Below, in pieces: positions 1-13,068 of a stretch of DNA of 37,397 bases. The notes beneath the pieces are model-generated. The model searched no databases. It saw only the letters and a program-made list of their open reading frames with translations, and was not told the DNA's origin. Each line of letters starts with the position of its first letter. The first letter of the stretch is position 1. Position numbers and translations under genes: made by a program. Source of the stretch: Carex sylvatica (lineage: Eukaryota; Streptophyta; Magnoliopsida; Poales; Cyperaceae); NCBI GenBank assembly GCA_964058845.1, contig CAXKVR010000588.1:1-37397 (forward strand), in the 5' to 3' direction.

Positions 1-2415
<2,415 letters not shown>

Positions 2416-3105
2416 TCAAAACAGTTTTTTTGCTCTTCAGATAGTACAAAATGCTGTCTGTAATTATGGAATAAAATTGGTATCTTGTATCAACTCCATG
2501 TCAAGTCACACTATCAGTCAACCTTATTGCGATATTATACCTGGCTAAATCTTAATTTTGAAATTAACTACAGACACAACCAGACTCCATTGTAGTTAAC
2601 CCTCATAGGAGTAAGTATATCAACTGAGTCCCTATGTAATCAAACTTGCTCTCAATTTAGCCATGCTGTGCATCCAACCATTAAAAAAAAAAAACTGTGC
2701 GTATTGTACTAAAAATAATACCCTAATTTTTCTTCGAGCAAATCCAACCAACTACAAAAAGAGGAGTATCACTGGAAATCTGAGTTTCACAAATGACCTC
2801 CATTGATGAGAAAATGATGATCACAAAGCACATTTCTGTGAAGATCAAAATTATATGGCTTATAATTATTTATGGAGAAAACTGGCATGTCCATGATTCT
2901 CAAACTTAATTGCTTCTTGCAAAATTGATATACCGAACAGCATAGAAATGATCACCTATCACACTGTCGAAGTGTCGATTCAGATGACCGTATATCTGCT
3001 CCGTTCTTTTCTCTTCTTCGCCTAGCGCCCCTATCGAATTTGAAATTTAGGGGAAGAAATGAAGCGGGAAAGAAAGATGGTTTCGCTTCTTGCCTAGTTT
3101 TAGAA
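2416..3105. promoter_or_regulatory. Leader and promoter region of the UBC37-like gene
   Basis: No coding exon is recognised here. Read on the minus strand, a purine-rich stretch near 2990-3080 resembles a plant 5' leader. The sequence just above the start codon has possible acceptor sites, so a spliced leader is plausible. A Mutator-like MITE lies immediately upstream at 3106-3284. Transcription start not determined. Confidence 0.35.
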
Positions 3106-3284
3106 GAATTCGAATCCTCTGAGATATCTCATATTTTGCGTGACCTTTTGGAAAATCTCAACCGTTTCTGTACGTTCTGCGCGAATCTCAAAGCTCAAAT
3201 AATACTGGCCCCCACGTCAGCCCCGAATAGGCACCGGACACGTCGGTCACTCAAAATATGAGATATCTCAGAGGATACGCACTC
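3106..3284. mobile_element. Mutator-like MITE, family 1 copy 1 (179 bp)
   Basis: Inverted ends GAATTCGAATCCTCTGAGAT and GAGTGCGTATCCTCTGAGAT (right end reverse-complemented) continue as a match for more than 30 bp. A perfect 9-bp duplication GTTTTAGAA flanks it (3097-3105 and 3285-3293), the length made by Mutator-type transposases. The terminal repeat holds the 12-bp palindrome TGAGATATCTCA. It has no coding capacity. Two more copies lie at 30699-30879 and 34122-34278, both in the opposite orientation to this one. Confidence 0.92.
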
Positions 3285-3293
3285 GTTTTAGAA

Positions 3294-3580
3294 GTGATCT
3301 TGGCGGCCTAATCCAAATTCCCTGGGGCAAAGTTTCTTGTCGGAATGTATAGCGAGTCAAGTTTCTTCCTGTTTGTAGTTTGTACCAAATTTAATATATG
3401 GAGGAGCCAACCAAATATGACCCGGAATAGTGGACACAGAGAGCCTGGTGTGGATCTGCTGAGGCACTGGAAATTGAGCGGAAGCGGATGCAACATCCGA
3501 GTGTTATAGCTCAGGCCCAAATAAAAAAGGGTTCTCGTTTGTGTTCGTATCAAAAGTTCGAGGCTCAAGTCCAGCTAGGG
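3294..3580. other. Non-coding spacer
   Basis: No gene, repeat or RNA is supported. Mixed-composition sequence between a small MITE and a large composite foldback; the short reading frames here look like chance. Confidence 0.5.
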
Positions 3581-4072
3581 GTTCATTGCCGATTTTTTTA
3601 TTAATAGAAAATAAATTAATAAAATATCGAAACATAATTTGAGTTTTGTTAGAACGAGATTTATTATGTCGTTCTAATGGACGGTATATTTTTTCTCGTC
3701 CAGTTTATTCTAATTAACTTCCGATCAAATTAGCGATAAAAAAAATGAAAATTCGGACGGTGAGAAAAGACCCGTCCGGGATTTTATTTTACCTAATTAA
3801 CTCGATCAAATTAGCAGTAAAAAAAAAAAAAAAAAAATCCGGACGGTGAGAAAAGGCTTGTCCGGAATTTAGCGAAAAAAAAAAAATTCCAAACGCAGAA
3901 GTAAGACCCTTTCGATTTTTCTTTTTTGTTTTGTTTTTTATATTATAATATTATATTATATTATATTATATTATATTATAATATTATAATATTATATTAT
4001 ATATTTTTAATATTATATTATGATTTTATATATATTATATTATATTATTTTTTATTTTTTATATTATATTAT

Positions 4073-5949
4073 GAGTAGAAATAGGGTGTTCTTAAGCTCA
4101 CCAAAGTGTTTGGTAAATTTAACTCCAAAACTCATTAAATTAGTTTCATATAACGAATTTGAACTGTTAGAATCCACTTATCTTACGAGTGATGCGTCTA
4201 CATGTGAAAATTTTAAACATTTTAATTAATTTAGTATAAAGTCAATCGGTCAAAATTAAAAGGTTAATAAATTAATTTTAGTGCATTTATTTTTTGAACG
4301 TTTTTTTACCGCTTAACTTTATACTAAATTAATTCGAACATTTAAAATTTTCACATGTAGATGCATCACTCGTAAGGTAGGCGGGTTGTTACGTCCAAAG
4401 GGTATGGTAAAAAGCTTCAATACAACAAGCTGTACTTTTTGACCTTTAATACACTTTTGGGTTCAGATTGCAAGTATACAATCCTACCGTGTAGTATATT
4501 ATCGGGTATCGAACCACAAGGAGTATGGTAAATACTATGCTAATACTATAAATAATAGATTTCAGAAAATGAAGAGAGTAAAGTACAATAAAGTAAATGG
4601 GGGGGTTGTTCTAACAATTCCTAATTTTTGGGTTCAATACCCGGAAGAGAAGATTTTTAAACAATTAAAGTAAGTAAAATGAAAGAAAGAAATATTGGTT
4701 TGCTTTCAAGTTGAGGAGATCTAGGGATATTCGGTCTACAATCCCTTGCTAATTATATCTATTCGATATTTGCTTGAATTCATGTATGATTTGACGAGGT
4801 TTCTAACCTAATATGTAATCAACACAAATGATAAATCTCAGAAATTAACAATCAAATCCCAATAAACAATCATAATAAAAGCAAATAATCAAATAAAATA
4901 GAATTAAACAAGTTCATGCATGATGACCTAAACCCCTAGAGAGAGAACTACTCCCTCTTGGAGAGATCCATTACAAAAATTGGCAAAGTAAGAAGAAATG
5001 AAATAAAAGAAATGATTACACCCTTTAACAAATCAAAGACCTCTATCTTGCCGAATCTTGCTCAGGAAATCCTTATTCTCCTTGCTTGAAAGCTTTCCTT
5101 ACTCCATAATTTATCGCTAAGTGTGTGTGTAAAGAGAGAGAATGATGGTGTGTTTTTGGTGGTGTGATGATTCATGGTGAATGGGAAAGAACTCCCTCTT
5201 TTATAGCCAAGGACTATGCCCAATTTAGAGGTTAGAAGGTGGGGTTAGTGGGTGCTCTGTTTACATTGCTTCCCTAGCAAGTATGTGTAATTTTGGCTCT
5301 TAAAACGCGTTCCTGGTGCGCTAAATATAGGAACCGTGCTATTTTTGGCTGACTGCGGATGGAGTGCATCCGCACTGCGTGTGGCCTCACCTGCACTTGG
5401 TTTAAGTTTCCTTATTTAGCTTCCCGAATTTCTGCAAATTTCTCTGGGTGCGGGTGACACTACGGATGAATGACCCACACTGCGGATGGGTTCTGTGCTT
5501 TTCTGAAGTTGCTGAAATCGACTTAAGTATTGAGTGCGGCTGGGCTCATCCGCACTGGCCCTGAGTGCGTCCGCACTAGGCTCGGGAAAACTTGCTGCGC
5601 AGCACTGAGATGTTGGAAATGCGGCTAAGTCCTCAGTGCGGCTGCACTGATCCGCAGTGCGTGTGGTTAACCCGCACTGGGGTGTATTTTCACCACTTTT
5701 CATCATTTCCTGCAATGAAAAGTCAAATAACCGCAGTAACTTGATTCCAGGTGTATTTTAATCACTTTATATTATAAATACAAGATATTTGAGGTTGTTT
5801 TATGGTAAAGTCTAGATCAAATGTGTATATAATTTATACTTATCATAGGTGTCAACGGTTTGAATTTATCATTTGAAACCAATTTGATGGATTTTGGAGT
5901 TAAGTTCACCAAACACTTTGGTGAGCTTAAGAACACCCAAGTTCTACTC
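4073..5949. mobile_element. Foldback MITE (GAGTAGAA family), copy A, interrupted
   Basis: The left arm 4073-4386 and right tip 5852-5949 together correspond to the intact relative at 6060-6471. The ends read GAGTAGAAATAGGG and, reverse-complemented, GAGTAGAACTTGGG. A 9-bp direct repeat TTATATTAT flanks it (4064-4072 and 5950-5958), though it lies in a TTATA-rich tract. A roughly 1.47-kb insertion splits the right arm. Confidence 0.75.
4387..5851. mobile_element. Unclassified insertion of about 1.47 kb inside foldback copy A
   Basis: The boundaries come from comparison with the intact foldback at 6060-6471: the arm breaks after GGCGGGT and resumes at TCAACGGTTTG. The start resembles TGTTACGTCC and TCGGGTATCGAACCAC occurs near 4500, as in non-coding parts of some plant LTR elements, but no clean TG...CA ends, target duplication or protein domain could be shown. 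About 5280-5690 is GC-richer and repeats short GTGCGGC/CATCCGCACT motifs. A 99-codon frame at 5416-5715 (-) matches nothing I recognise. Confidence 0.5.
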
Positions 5950-6059
5950 TTATATTATTATATTATATTATATTTTGTTTTTTATATTATTATATTATAT
6001 TATATTATGATTTTATATATATTATATTATATTATTTTTTATTTTTTATATTATATTAT

Positions 6060-6471
6060 AAGTAGAACTAGGGTGTTCTTCAGCTCACTAAAGTATTTGG
6101 TGAGCTTAACTCTAAAATTCATCAAATTGGTTTCAAATAACGAATCCGAACGTTGAAATCCGCCTACCTTACGAGTGATGCATCGACATGTGAAAATTTT
6201 AAACGTTCGAATTAATTTAGTATAAAGTCAAGCGGTCAAAAAACGTTCAAAAAATAAATGCACTAAAATTAATTTATTAACTTTTTAATTTTGACCGATT
6301 GACTTTATACTAAATTAATTCAAATGTTTAAAATTTTCACATGTAGATGCATCACTCATAAGATAAGAGGGTTCTAACGGTTCAAATTCGTCATTTGAAA
6401 CCAATTTAATGAGTTTTGGAGTTAAACTTACCAAACACTTTGGTGAGCTTAAGAACACCCTATTTCTACTC
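6060..6471. mobile_element. Foldback MITE (GAGTAGAA family), copy B, intact (412 bp)
   Basis: The two arms of about 200 bp are near-perfect inverted repeats (TAGGGTGTTCTT...AAGAACACCCTA). Both arms carry TTTATACTAAATTAATTC and a block containing CACATG-GATGCATCACTC. The left flank is TTATATTAT, but the right flank is ATAATATAA, its reverse complement. Here the flanks therefore continue the palindrome instead of forming a target duplication. Copy C is at 20254-20663; a relative with different ends is at 34692-35103. Confidence 0.85.
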
Positions 6472-6853
6472 ATAATATAATATATATAAGTATATTAATG
6501 TAATAATATAATATAAAAAATAAAAAATATAATATAATATATATAAAATTATAATATAATAATATAATATTAAAAAATATATATATAATATAATATAATA
6601 TAATATAAAAAACAAAACAAAAAAAAAGAAAATCGGACAGGTCTTCTCTCACCGTCCGGATTTTTATTTATTTTCTTACTGCTAATTTGATCGGAGTTAA
6701 TTAGGATAAACCGGACGAAAAAAAATGTACCGTCCGTTGGGACGGCATAACAAATCCCGTTCTACTTATTTTTCAACAAAACTCAAATCCTATACCCTAT
6801 TTCGATATTTTATTAATTTATTTCCTATTAATAAAAAATTTGGGTGTTCATTG

Positions 6854-8127
6854 GTTTGGTTCGGTTGAAGCCGAATCGAACTAGACAAATCAAAGTTATA
6901 ATTTGGTTTTAAAAATAGAACGAATCGAACTAATTTAGCATTGCAACCGAATTAAACCGAACCGAGCCAAAATTTTATTTTGATTTGTTCGATTCAAATC
7001 AAAATATATTAATTTTTTATTTAAAGCAATTGATTTATAATAAATCAAAATATATTATTTTTTTATTTAAAGCAATTGATTTATAATAAACTGAAATATA
7101 TTAAGAAATAAAACTAAAACGGATATTAAAAAATAAACCAAAGTATTTAAAGCAATTGATTAAGAAATAAACTGGATATTAACAAATAAACTGGGACAGT
7201 CCGGACCAAATTCATAATATATAAAAGTTCGATCGATTCGATTATTTCAATTTTGAAATTTTTTAAACCAAACTAAACTGTTATAATTTATTTATAAAAA
7301 CAAACCGTTTGATCCAAATTAATTCAGTTTAGCTCAAAACCAACTAAACTGGATCCAAAAAACACCACAAGTTGTTAAGCTTTATACTGAATCAACAAAA
7401 TCATAGACCAGTTACAAGGCATGAACTTAAAAGGTATTTTTTTGTGAGGTGCAAAAACAAAACAACAAGCTTCTCAGTTCAAATGTCTTTTTCCTCGTTA
7501 CTAACTTTTCCACTTCACTAAATTTTCCACATATTCGCGCTTTCAACTGCCTAGAGAAAAGACATCGACTTAAATATCCACATCACGAGAGGCTGATTAG
7601 CATCTTCAATTCAAGCAATTAAAATTACTTGGTAAATAACAGTTATGAAAAATTTAAAAATTAATTTGCTACATTAATACAATTAAATTAAATTATTTTC
7701 TATATCTACGTCAGCGCATCTTTCTTTTTTTATTGAAGAGAGAGCACTAAGAAAGATTTTGAGTCAATCAATTAGATAACATATTATTAAACAAACGTTT
7801 TTTTATAAAGCAAATTTGTTAATTTAACAATTGTAATACATTACAGTAATTATGTTAGTAATTTACACATCGACTTAGCAATTTTAAAACAATTATCATT
7901 GTAGATGCTATCTCTATTTTTTTTTTTAATTATGTGTGTTGAATTTTCATTATTTTTTTTAAGTTTTTATCTAATTTAACCTCTCTTGTAAAATGTTAAA
8001 TGTGTGTTTGTACTTTGTAGTTTATTAATTAGTTGTGGAGATTTGAATTTAAATTTTTGTCACCACATATTATGAATTTTACATTTTAACCCTCCAATTT
8101 ATTTATTTTAGTTGGGTCTCTGCTTCA
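6854..8127. other. AT-rich spacer with a short tandem repeat
   Basis: No gene is seen. Degenerate GGTTCGGTT/AACCGAACC motifs occur at about 6855-6975. About two copies of a 46-bp unit with AAAGCAATTGATTTATAATA lie at 7000-7100. The remainder is AT-rich and uninformative. Confidence 0.5.
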
Positions 8128-9081
8128 CATCGTGTGCTATTAGCATATATGTTATTAATTCATGAACAATATAATTAGAATTAGAATCAGATGGTTCAGA
8201 AGATTTCGTATTTTTTTTCCTTGATGCTATTTAAATCTTCTCTGCGCATTTCAGTGGTGGTATTGCTTTATATATAGTATTCAACTTTTAGATAAAACCA
8301 TCAAGTATATATTTTTTTTTAATAAAAGTGGAGTCAAAGCTATCTAAATATTTAATATCTATCAAAAATATTTCATTCGAATTTTAAATCTGCCATTAAG
8401 ATAGATAGAAAATCATTCTTTTTGGATGGTCCAGAATTTTTAGATCAAGTGATTTTCTACCTATCTTAAAAATTAGTTAAAAAAAATTATAAAAAATATA
8501 AAATTAGGTTTGCAAGTACATATTTATATAGAAATTATATTGAACGGTTTGGATCGACTGTTAAAATTTTGAAAACAATTATTTTCTACCTATCTTAAAA
8601 AATTGTAAAAAATTCTAAAAAATATAAAAGTCAGTCCACAAGAACATATTCATATGTGGATCATTTTGAATTGTTCGGATCGACTGTTAAAATTTTGAAA
8701 ACAAAAATATTGATTCGTATTGTGGACCATTGCATGGTACCATAGACTCACTCTTGTTCTTTTATATATCTAACATGATAAAATAATTTACTTAATGAAA
8801 TATTTTTGATAGATATTAAATATTTCGGTGGCTTGACTCCCTTCTATTCGAAAAAGAATTTACTTGATGATTTTATCTAAAAGTTGAACACTAAATATAA
8901 AACAATAACACCACTAAAATGTACAGAGAAGATTTAAATAGTATCAACATATATTAAGAAAAAAAAATACGAATTTTTCTGAACCATCTGATTCTAATTA
9001 TAATTATATCGTTCATGAATTAATAACATATATGCTAATAGCACACGATTTGGATCGACCGTAAGTACCATAGACTCACTC
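8128..9081. mobile_element. Large foldback element with nested or duplicated internal parts
   Basis: TCGTGTGCTATTAGCATATA at the left is inverted at the right (TATATGCTAATAGCACACGA, ending 9048). The arms match over several hundred bases with small differences (left about 8128-8400, right about 8810-9048). Between them, GGATCGACTGTTAAAATTTT occurs twice as a direct repeat (about 8550 and 8680). The tip CCATAGACTCACTC occurs at 8740-8753 and again at 9068-9081; its reverse complement begins GAG, like the other foldback elements. No target duplication was resolved. Confidence 0.7.
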
Positions 9082-9083
9082 AA

Positions 9084-9520
9084 AGAGAACAAAATAAAAC
9101 TATAAAAATTTCAAATACATAAGAGCTCTGATATCATTGTCCAAGACGTGCTGGTAAATTTCTAATATACCAACACAAGAACTTAGAGGTGAAAACGGTA
9201 TGAATAATATCTGATTTGTATTCGATCCGTATTTGATCCTGTCAGACATATAAAAGAACAAAATGAAACTATAAAGATTTCAAATACATAAGAGCTCTGA
9301 TATCATTGTCCAAGATGTGCGGATAAATTTCTAATATACCAACACAAGAACTTAGGGTGAAAACGGTATGAATAATATTTGATTCGTATTCAATTCGTAT
9401 TTGATCCTGTCAGACATATAAAAAAAACAAAATGAAACTATAAAGATTTCAAATACATAAGAGCTCTGATATTATTGTCCAAGATGTGCTGATAAATTTC
9501 TAATATACCACACAAGAACT
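9084..9520. repeat. Tandem repeat, period 169 bp, about 2.6 copies
   Basis: The unit contains CAAATACATAAGAGCTCTGA, TTTCTAATATACCA and GTGAAAACGGTATGAATAAT. Equivalent bases sit at 9090, 9259 and 9428, exactly 169 apart. The third copy is partial and ends near ACACAAGAACT. The unit includes a GTATTCGATCCGTATTTGATCC-like stretch similar to hAT-like ends elsewhere in the window. No coding potential. Confidence 0.9.
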
Positions 9521-10080
9521 CCACCGAGAATAAATTCACATCTACGTGGTAACAATGACATGTAATATGACCCATTTAATTCCAATTAGAATGACATCAC
9601 TTTTATAAATTGGAATTGAGAAGGCACTTAAGCGTGTCTAGAACCATGGGATTTTAAAGGATGCTTTTGATGTGACTTGTAAGTGAACTCAAACCGACTT
9701 TAGTGACCTTCTTTCTTTTTTGGGCCACATTATATTTGCTAAAAAGGGGAAAGATGAAACTTTTTCAAATGCACTGACTGAAGTAATCGAATCTTTCTTT
9801 AGATTTTCTTAAAAAAAACAAATCATTAATTCGGTTTCCTAAATTTTGTATGTAGATCAATGATTTGTTTTTTTTATGACATTAAAAATAAATTTTCATA
9901 ATTTTTATCTTTCTATTTTTTTACAAAATATTTAATACATTTTTTAAAATAAAAAATCATGAGACCTTATTCATTATAGTGATTGGTGCTCCTTAATTTA
10001 CCTCCCTATTTCACCTGTTATTTATTGTTGTTGTTGTTATCGTTGTTGTGGGTCTCTATAGGAACAGATTTACTGTAGCA
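9521..10080. other. AT-rich spacer
   Basis: No gene is seen. A short imperfect inverted repeat (AATTCCAATTAG...AATTGGAATT) lies near 9580-9630 and a GTT microsatellite at about 10026-10048. Confidence 0.45.
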
Positions 10081-10409
10081 CAGGGGGGTTGGATTTCAAG
10101 TTTTAGTGGTGATCTGTTGGTATCGATTGACTTTGCCTCTCTGAAAATTTTTTTGCCCTCTCTAGATGTTTGATTTGTATTTCAGGTTAAATTTAGTGTT
10201 AAAATCAAAATAAATTTCTTGAATTATGATTGGTAATATTAATTATAAGTTATATGATCAGAAATTATAAGTCAGGGTATTAGAAAATATAAGTCAAAAC
10301 ATTATTTTTTTATCGAGTATCCAATTAGTTAATGGGTTTAAATCCGATAAGCTATTTAAACTCGATTCGATATTTTTTTGCCCCCCTGACGAAAAACCTT
10401 GGTCCGCCC
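10081..10409. mobile_element. Decayed hAT-like MITE, copy 1
   Basis: Collinear with the intact element at 32552-32922 over most of its length, sharing GTGTTAAAATCAAAATAAAT, TTTCTTGAATTAT and TCCGATAAG. The ends are degraded: CAGGGGGGTTGG at the left and GGTCCGCCC at the right instead of CAGGGGCGGG and CCGCCCCTG. No target duplication remains. Confidence 0.75.
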
Positions 10410-10419
10410 ATAAATTATT

Positions 10420-10720
10420 CGTGAATAATTCATTTTTTTAGTGATGACGAATCGAATGTCGAATTATTCAGTTGATCGAACTTTAATTGAATAATTTGCA
10501 AATTTTACGAACGTCTTCTGAATTTTAAAGATTATTTGTAATTTTTTCCCGATTTCTTTGCAAAACATTTTTTTTTTTTATTCTTTGTAGAATTGGTATC
10601 ACTAATCTGAATAATTCCGAATAATTACCGAATTATATGCGAATCATTGCTGAATCACAAATTTTTAATCTCGTCAAACCTAACTCAAATAATTCATTTG
10701 TCCCATGGTCCTATACCAAT
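10420..10720. repeat. Dispersed AT-rich repeat related to 32966-33253
   Basis: Rich in GAATAATTC/CGAATTATT motifs. The end of the block (GAATCACAAATTTT...CTCAAATAATTCATTTGTC) parallels 33200-33248 (GAATCACGAAATTTT...CTCAAACTATTCATTTATC). Non-coding and not classified. Confidence 0.5.
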
Positions 10721-10983
10721 CACAACTGATATTTGAAATAAAAGAACAAATCAAAGGGGCATTATATATATATTTTATTACAGTCCATAGGCAAACTCAC
10801 ACACCTTCTGCTTTAAGCAGGAATCGAATCCATATTCTCCCGTAAGAGAACTTGATGTCATGATCATATGCTGTATGCAGTGGTGAGTTGTGAGTGGTGA
10901 CAATGGGGCATTATATATTTTCCCTCTCACGTGCTCTACGAATATTGCTTGCTCTAAAGTAGAGTTCACACCGACTATCTTCC

Positions 10984-11140
10984 TTGACAAGAAGGATATA
11001 TAGTGGTTGACCATGACTCGAAAAGCCAATTGGGAATACTTGGCCTGCACGGAATTAAATTCATTAAGCTACGCGCTAATATTACTTCCTAATCATCAAT
11101 TAATTAATTAATAATTCTTAATTAACTTTTCCTATATAAG
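10984..11140 (+). promoter_or_regulatory. Promoter of first AAA-ATPase: W-box and TATA box
   Basis: GGTTGACC near 11004-11011 and TTGAC at 10984-10988 fit W-boxes (WRKY sites). CCTATATAAG at 11131-11140 is a TATA box about 145 bases before the start codon. The paralogue at 17319-19078 has the same CCTATATAAGA string about 155 bases before its own start. WRKY control is inferred from motif and family, not shown. Confidence 0.55.
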
Positions 11141-11280
11141 ATGACTCACTCATCCATTAATTCCCCCATCTCAAACCACCATCAGCATTGTCAAATATAT
11201 ATACTTGCTCTCCTTATTTCATCTTAAAAAGAAACATAGAAATTGGAAAGATTCATCCTTGCTAATTAACATATATCAGC

Positions 11281-13068
11281 ATGGCTTCATACGACAAGGC
11301 GATCGAGTCGTACAAAAAGACGCTGACAACCGCGGCTTCTGTGGCCGCCTCAGTGATGCTGGTGCGTGGTGTGATAAATGAACTTTTACCGGATGAGGTG
11401 CGTGATATAATCTACTCTGGTTTGAACCTTCTGCGTTCTCGGGTTTCGTTAGAGCACACCATTGTAATAGATGAAAATGAGGGTTTCTCCACAAACCAAG
11501 TATTTGAAGCAGTACAAATTTACTTGGCATCGCAAATCAACACCGACATGCAGAGACTCAAGGTTAGCCGTGTTGACGAGTCGAAGAAGATCATGGTTAG
11601 TATGGAGGCCGGGGAAGATATGGTTGATAAATTCAATGGAACCGAGTTCAAGTGGCAATTGGTATGTCATGAGAGATCGGTTAGTGCCAGTGCAAACACC
11701 AGCAAATATCAGTCACTCGATACACGGTCTTTTGAGCTACACTTCCATAAGAAATACAAAGACAAGGCCTTGAACGAATACCTACCGTTTATTTTGCAAA
11801 AGGCAAAGGAGACAACTGAGCAAGAGAGAACCCTAAAAATCTACATGAACGAATGGGAGAATTGGTGCTCGATCGACCTTCACCACCCGTCGACTTTCGA
11901 CACATTGGCAATTGATTCTGAGCTGAAGCAAACAGTGATGGACGACCTCGCAAGGTTTGTTAAGAGAAAGGATTACTACAAGAAGATCGGTAAGGCATGG
12001 AAGAGGGGGTATTTGTTGTATGGTCCACCGGGTACAGGCAAGTCGAGCTTGGTTGCGGCGATGGCGAATTATTTGAAGTTTGACATCTATAACTTGGAGC
12101 TCACTGCGGTGAGCTCCAACTCAACTCTTAGATCATTGTTGATCGGCATGTCGAACCATTCAATTCTTCTAATTGAAGATATTGACTGCATGATTAACTT
12201 GCACAGGAGAGACGAGAACGAATCTTCATCCGGTGATGACGACAAGGTAAAATAAATTTCTATTTAAAAACCTAGCTTAGTTTCCTTTGAAACAGTTTCA
12301 GGGCTTATAACATCTATAGTCTGACACCAAATAAAAATGCACATTTTTTGTTGAATATTTACCATTTTTAAATAAATTCTTTGTTGACTGTTTCAATCTT
12401 TAGATAGCAGTTAAAATTTCAAATAAAATACTATTTTCTAGAAATCATATGAATCATAAAACTTGTAACCCCATCCCTTTTTTATTGTCTCGCAATCGAC
12501 ATACTTTTGTAAGCATGCATGCCAGAATTATTAATTACCAGAGATAAAAGACAATCAGCATATCATTGTCTAATTATATAAATATTTGGAATATTAATCA
12601 TGTACTGTAATCAAACAGATCACGCTGTCAGGTCTGCTCAACTTTGTCGATGGCCTATTTTCGACCAGCGGAGAAGAGCGAATCATAGTATTCACAACAA
12701 ACTACAAAGAAAGACTCGACCCAGCTCTAACCCGACCTGGTAGAATGGATATGCACATCCACATGGGCTACTGCAGCCCGTGCGGATTTCGGGTTTTGGC
12801 CATAAATTACCATTCAATCGACAATCACGCATTGTTTCCTGAAATAGAAGGATTACTGAAGGAGGTCGAGATCACGCCGGCTGAGGTGGCAGAGATGCTT
12901 ATGAAGAGTGAACATGCTGATGTGGCGCTTGAAGGACTTGTCGCATTTTTGAAAGGCAAAAAGGAGGGAGCAAATGAGATTGAAAAAGGCGGAGATAATA
13001 AGGAAATGCTGGTGTTGGAAGGGGGTGAAAGCAGGGTTATGACGCCGACAAGTGAGACGGAAGATTAA
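11281..13068 (+). CDS. BCS1-type AAA-ATPase (HSR4 / At3g50940-like)
   Basis: Two exons, 11281-12246 and 12619-13068, joined in phase 0 (AAG|gtaaaa ... acag|ATC), encode 471 residues. Residues about 14-37 form a hydrophobic N-terminal segment (likely membrane anchor), followed by the plant AAA-ATPase N domain (ELLPDEVRDII onward). The AAA core has Walker A GPPGTGKS at 248-255, Walker B ILLIEDID at 295-302, sensor-1 Asn 350 in IVFTTN, and arginines 361 and 364 in DPALTRPGRMD. A charged lysine/glutamate-rich tail ends MTPTSETED. Plant members sit in mitochondrial or ER membranes and are often induced by pathogens or stress; substrate unknown. The start is set by the SYDKAIES alignment to the paralogue. 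About 78% identical by eye to that paralogue over the first 128 aligned residues. Confidence 0.93.

Larger units (their letters stand above)
3589..6845. mobile_element. Composite foldback (palindromic) element of about 3.26 kb
   Basis: The arms at about 3589-3930 and 6610-6845 are inverted copies with matching blocks such as GGACGGTGAGA and TTAATAAAATATCGAAA. The direct repeat GTTCATTG flanks the whole (3581-3588 and 6846-6853); extending to 9 bp gives one mismatch. Inside each arm is a TTATA-rich tract, then two copies of a roughly 412-bp foldback (4073-5949, itself interrupted, and 6060-6471). The left arm carries a local tandem duplication (about 3715-3785 and 3790-3865) of the block with GATCAAATTAGC and GGACGGTGAGAAAAG. 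No transposase. Long arms and an 8-9 bp duplication suggest a Mutator-type origin, but hAT is not excluded. Confidence 0.75.

Noticed and set aside
3440..3590. Possible tRNA with a TTCGAGGCTC B-box-like string
   Set aside because: No matching acceptor stem or anticodon arm could be drawn.
5416..5715. 99-codon open frame on the minus strand
   Set aside because: It lies in a GC-rich, motif-repeated part of an insertion; low stop density is expected there and no domain is recognisable.
9084..9520. CRISPR-like direct repeats
   Set aside because: Units are contiguous 169-bp tandem copies without spacers, in a plant-type sequence.
10778..11050. 90-codon open frame on the minus strand upstream of the AAA gene
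   Set aside because: No recognised family, and it overlaps the promoter region with its W-box.
11471..11773. 100-codon alternative frame within the first AAA gene
   Set aside because: An out-of-frame shadow of exon 1, which has all AAA motifs in its own frame.
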